DNA from: Symbiodinium natans
Lineage: Eukaryota > Sar > Dinophyceae > Suessiales > Symbiodiniaceae
Reading direction: 5' to 3'
Length of the DNA: 64,000 nt
NCBI GenBank assembly: GCA_905221605.1
Contig: CAJNDS010000002.1
Span: 1,537,438 to 1,601,437, forward strand
The position numbers and the translations under genes were made by a program. Shown here in pieces: positions 56,501 to 62,500 of this stretch (positions within the stretch are counted from its first letter, which is position 1; every line of letters begins with the position of its first letter). Below the pieces are notes generated by a model, which worked only from the letters and a program-made list of their open reading frames with translations, was not told where the DNA came from and did not search any database.

Positions 56501-59500
56501 GCTCTCCTGTTGATCGACCATGCCTGAGATGTTGAGGCACGCAGTACCCCCAAGGAGCCTGATTGTATTCCTTCATGGTGTTCAAGCAGCATTTCTTCTG
56601 CATCCTCCTGCCTGACTCGAAGTTTCTGAGTCGAACAACATTGCGAGAGCCCCCCTTCCGGAACTCTTCAAGCTTGCACCAACGCTCCGAGGTCAAGCCT
56701 CACCCCAAGCGAAAAGATAAATCCAAGCAAGCCCAAAGCCATGAACCCCCCTCACCCCATCATGAACTCACTCAGTTCTAGGAATCCTGCAGCAAAATTC
56801 CGAGCTAAAATCCGTGGTGTACACCCCCAAAACGACCATACGCCACCCCCCACACCCCGCAAGCATGCCTCGTGAGTGGAGGTGAGCAGAGCACTCCCCA
56901 AGTCATCCCGGTGCTCGATGCACAGGCGCGCGTCAGCTTGTTTAGGGTATTGACGAGGAGAGCAAGCAGCAGTCCCCAGCCTCGCAAGTCCCCCAGCCCC
57001 CAAAAAGGGAGAGCTCAAGGAGGTTCGGACCTTCGCACTCTGCAGCTTGAGCTTTAGCAGCACCCCGCTTTTGAGGCCAGTGCATCTGCCGTGGCCTTCG
57101 TGGACAAGGATGGAGATACTTGTCGGTTGCAGCAGCGCCGTCCAGCCCCACAAAAGTTGGTGTTGGGGGTTTAGGTGGACAGGGAGTTAACTGGGTTTCT
57201 CTTGAGGCTACTTTTAGGGGATTTCCTGAACTCTCATTCTTCTCCACATGCAGGACCTGGATGGCTGGGAGATCGGCGGCCGCATCTCATGGACCGGCTC
57301 TTGCACAAGCGAAGCCCTAAACGACCACCAGCTTCCGAAAATCAACGTCCAAGACCCAAGATTGGAGCAATCATATCGCCTCCAGGATTGAGCCCACCTA
57401 CTTCGGCCCTGCCGGCGTCAACCGGGCCTTGCCAGGGCCCCGGATAGACCCCCCCCCCCACGACTCGCCCTGTGGTTTTTGGGTTTGGGGCCGTTTTGGG
57501 CTCCAGGGGTGCTAGGGTGGGCGGTGCTTGGGCTTCACAGTGTTTCGGGTGATACAGTGGAGGGTTGTACAGTTTTGGGCCGGTTTGAGGGTGTTGGGGT
57601 TTCGGATTGCCCCTTCTCCCTGTTGGGGCTAGGGTTGTTGTCAATACTTAACAGGCTTATCGACCTTTAGTGCTTCTAGTAGGGCTGTAATGCAGTGCAG
57701 AGCGTAGACGCATATAGGCTGTTGAGTTTATGCCCTGCATGCAGCCCTGGGACTCGAGTGCATAGGGAGTTTGTCTAGCCTTACTAACTGCACAATGGGT
57801 GTGAGTCTCAAGGGTATTTGCCATGTCCCATGGACACATGTTAGCTAAGCTCGGGCGTTGTAAGTCTGGGAGGACACATGAAAAGCAGAATAAAGCAGAG
57901 GCATCACGGCTTTGGCGCGACAGCGGCACTCCACATCCCGCTCAACCTGCAAGCCCCCAATTACTACAGGAGCCAACTGAAGACGCATCCTGGGTTTGCG
58001 AAGGCACTACCGCCTGTACTTGGCTGACGACGCCCTCGGCGTGAACCGCGTGCTCTTGAACTATCAGGCCCTTCCGAAGAGACTTTCAGAACTCTTTCAT
58101 ATTAGCTCCCCTAAGGCCCCAGAGGTCCTAGCCTGGGCTTCAAGCGCCAAAGCAAGTCCGTAGCTCTCTCTTTCCTTCCTGGCATGCAACCCCAAAATGA
58201 CCAGAAGCTACAGCATTTGTGAATTGTGGCTTTGCGTATGAAGTCTTGCAGCAATGCAGAGTGTACAGGGCAGGGGAGGCACTGAACCGAAGGAACCGGA
58301 GTCACGCCCGCGTCCTCTCGCGGCCTCTCGCTAGGTCACTTCGTTCCAGTACCTGCGCTTCACCGCCCTTGCATTGCGTAACGACACGGCGGCCACAGGC
58401 TTTGGCGTCGTTCATGGGAAAGGATTCAGGGCATTTCGACAAAGGTGGCCGCTGTGTCGCCCAAGCTTGGAAATGACCGAAGGATCCGAGAATTTGAGCC
58501 ACCGAGTCACCTCCTGATTCTCCCCCCCAATGAACTACACACTCACTTCGTTCTTGGAGAGGCGTGCAGATCGCTGAGATCGAGTTCCGCGTGGCGGGCG
58601 TCGTGGTGTCCCTTTCAGGGGCTTCCGCAAGCAACGACGGCCGCTTGGCAGGCATATTTTAAGCCCCAAGGAGGAAACAAGTGGAACCAGGGCTCCGGGC
58701 GAGAATGCGAAATCCACTCAAGCTTGTGCCTTGCATCTTGCAAATCATACGGAGCCCGCCGCCGCAGCCGGCTGCTACGCGTGGCCTGTACTGTACTGCA
58801 GGGGCGCTCGAACCCCAGAGCACCCCAGAGCACCCATAAGTTGCGAAAAAAACATGTTCACTTTTTGGGCTCGAAAGAATCGGAGTTTCGTTATGGGCCC
58901 CAAAATCGGAAAACGGGGTTCGCTTCAAGGACCTCCGTGCAGGTGCTCCAAAAGAAACGCAGGAGCCACCCCTCGACACAACTGCGTGAGCAAAAATGCG
59001 GATGCCAATTTCCACGCACCTGAAAGATGAGGCGAATCTTGGCTTCCCAACTGGGTCGGCCTATGCCACCGGGTTAGCTAAAGCTCTAGGCCGCAAGGGC
59101 TCAAGCACCTACGGTGATGGACCACGGGCGCAGCCGAAATTTTTTGGAGCCTCCGGCTCGGCTGTGATTGCAGGCTATATTCTAGGGATATTTGGCTGCA
59201 CACAATGAATTCGCAGGGGTGGCAAGTTCTTGCATGGGACTACCCCCCGGAGTCTTAGACCTAGAGAGAAGGGTGCGTGGAAGTGAGCTTTGGTTGGGAA
59301 GGCTGCCCGGAGGCAGAGAGTGCCCTGAAGGCACAGTTTGGGTTTGGGCAGGTTCGGTGTGTTAAGCCCGGCACTTGCTAAACTCGGACCCACTACAGTA
59401 GCTGAAGCCTGCCCCCTGGATGGCAAATGAACCCGCGAGGCTGCACGGCTTCTGGTGAATCAGTTTGGGAGCCTGCGCTTTGCTCAGGTGGCATCAATCC

Positions 59501-62500
59501 CGCTGGGGAAGGACAATGCTCCGAACTCCGCCCGAGGGATCTCATGCTTGCCTATTAAGCAGTATCGCGGGGGCATGTGTAGAGGGTGTATCGCGGCGTG
59601 CGGGCGAGACCCTGCCTGCCTTTTGTTGACGTTTTGTCGGCTGCACCCGGGCTGCAGGACCCAGCGAGGCCATCGACGGCTCCTCTTCCACCAAGTGGTT
59701 CGATTACAAACAAGCTCCATTGGTGGTGCAGCTTCCAACTTCCGAGCTGGTGGAGGCTTGGCCCCAAAACCCTGCCAGTGAGACGTTTCCGCACAAGGGG
59801 TCTAGCTCTGGGGGGCCCTATATGGGGCGTCACTACTTTGCACAGGCCTTCCGCTTTACCACTGCAAGCGACGAGCCGGACCGCGATCCCGTCCAATGGA
59901 AGTTGGAAGGATCAGTTCTCGGTTCCTGGGCTGAATCTAGTGCCAGATCTTTCGAATCCAGCTTACCGACGAAATGATGCTACGCTCGTGTGCAGCTTAG
60001 GTCATGGCGCAATGTCTACCATGTTTACTAAGCCGCCCCCCCCGGTCTACAGTCCCCCTCCTTGATGAGGCAGCTACTGGTTTGAGCTTCACAGCCAGCA
60101 GACGGACTACGCGACCCCCGAGGGCCGTGGGGCTTCCACCAACTGGTTCAATTTCACGGACCGGTCGTGGGAGGGGAACTCTTCTACAAGTCTCTGCGCC
60201 TGTCTCCCTGTACCCCCCCTTCCGACCATGTATACATATGTATGTATGTATGATGCACACTACATGTAGATGTAGATGCAGATGTAGTTATGTAAGTATG
60301 TATGCGTATGCACAAAAATATACACATGTCAGTTCTTGCTCTCAAGCTTTGTTGGGGATGGCGAGCCAAACACCACGAGTAGGTAAACACGTCACTGCTG
60401 GCCCCACAGACATCAGGCGCGCAATAGTGTCAAGGGATGCTTTGTAGCAGTGGAGGGTTGCCCGGGCGAGCACCATGCCCCTCTTGATTCAGGTGAGCTT
60501 GCTAAGTGGCAGAACAGTTTCACTGGAAGCAGAACCGGACGAGCCTGTAAAAGCATTGCGTGGCAAAGCACAGAAGGCTCTGGCAGTCGGCACAGGCAGA
60601 CTCCTGGACTCCTCCGTTCTGGACGCAGCAACTGCGCTTAAGGAATCTGGCCTGCAGAGTGGCGATACGCTGACCTTGAAGCTCAGCAGCTTTCAGGTTC
60701 GCGGCCACGGCTCCGCTTTTGCGGCCATTCTGGGCGACGGTTCTGTTGTTACCTGGGGCGATGCTGACGATGGTGGCGACAGTAGTGCTGTGCAAGCTCA
60801 GCTGAAGGATGTGCAGCAGATCAAAGCTACCATGAATGCTTTTGCTGCCATTCTGGGCGACGGATCTGTTGTGACATGGGGCAGTGCTAGCAGTGGTGGC
60901 GACAGCAGTGCTGTGCAGGATCAGCTGAAGGACGTGCAGCAGATCCAAGGTACCAACAACGCTTTTGCTGCCATTCTGGGCGATGGGTCTGTTGTAACCT
61001 GGGGCAGTTCTGCAGCAGGTGGCGACAGCAAAGCTGTGCAGCATCAGCTGATGGGCGTCCAACAGATTCAAGCTACTGGCTTTGCTTTTGCTGCCCTCCT
61101 GGGCGATGGGTCTGTTGTAACCTGGGGCGATGATTGTGGCGACAGCTGTGATGTGGAACATCAGCTGAAAGGCGTTCAGCAATTCAAGCATCTCAGTATG
61201 CTTTTGCCGCAGTTCTGGGGGATGGGTCTGTTGTTACGTGGGGCGATGCTGGCGCTGGTGGCGACAGCAGTGCTGTGCAAGCTCAGCTGAAGGACGTGCA
61301 GCAGATCCAGGCTACTGAAATAGCCTTTGCGGCCATTCTGGGCGATGGGTCTGTTGTTACCTGGGGCGATGCTGACGGTGGTGGCAACAGCAGTCACGTG
61401 CAAGATCAGCTGAAGGACGTGCAAAGGATTCAAGCTACTGTTGATGCTTTTGCTGCAGTGCTTGGCGATGGATCTGTTTTGACCTGGGGCAGTTCTAGCG
61501 CTGGTGGCGACAGCAGTGCTGTGCAAGCTCAGCTGAAGGATGTGCAGCAGATCCAAGCTACCGCCGCGGCTTTTGCTGCCATTCTGGGCGATGGGTCTGT
61601 TGTGACTTGGGGCGATGCCGGCGCTGGTGGCGACAGCAGTGCTGTGCAGGATCAGCTGAAGGACGTGCAGCAGATCCAAGGTACCAACACAGCTTTTGTT
61701 GCCATTCTGGGCGATGGGTCTGTTGTGACCTGGGGCGACCCAGGCAGTGGTGGTGACACAAGTGCGGTGCAAGCTCAGCTGTCAAGCCCGTAGAGCTGTG
61801 CAACAGTCGGCAAGGCTGCGCATCTTATGCTTTCTGACTTTGCGAGTCCATATCCCAGATGGTTCTCAGATGATGAACATGAGCAAGAAGTTGTTTGTCT
61901 AGGAAGGTGACACAAAAAGGCGAGAGTCAACAGGGGGTCAAGATGGCTTTGGCCAGGGGCTGCAAACCTTGCACTCAAGCCTGGTCGTACGCATCATTGC
62001 GCGTCAACGTCCTTGAAGGATTTCGGAGAAGTTTAGGCTTTGGGGCTATTCTGTAATTGGGGTAGCCAGCCACCTGATCATTGAACGTCACGAAGTTGGC
62101 CTCTTATGAACTTGGCCTCCTCAGCTGAAACCCAGTGCAAGCCTTTGCGAACATTCGTTGCTGGCGAGGACATCAGCTCGGATGCTCCAGATTTCGGTAT
62201 CGATGCTTGGCCGATGCATTTTCATGCTTCTGCCCGCCTCACATGGCTCTCGCTGTTGTGGTGCATGCTTTCAGTTGGGGTCTTCTGAAGGCTTTCCCGC
62301 TGCATGCGCTTGCAGTCATTCCATGCATGGATCAAGGCTGAATCTGAAACCAATCCTGCGTGGCAAATTCGGCTCCACTTTTCCTGCTAAACGCAAAGAT
62401 TACAGATCGTCAGCATCTGTGTAATTATAAGCCCCACCCCCAGTCTCCCCAGTCTCCCAGCGACTGCAGGGGTGTGTCCTAAGGACGCTGTGGACTTGGC

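Noticed and set aside
53425-59110. Spliced-leader relics (for example 'gttttggggctcaaag' near 53425, 'gggctcaag' near 59098)
   Set aside because: Only 8-12 bases resemble the end of the dinoflagellate spliced leader, with gaps, and they are not placed at the start of an intronless unit.
60520-61772. Two antisense ORFs of 223 and 198 codons opposite the RCC1-like gene
   Set aside because: Codon bias of the repeat leaves the antisense open. The sense frame has the recognisable domain and the proper start and stop.
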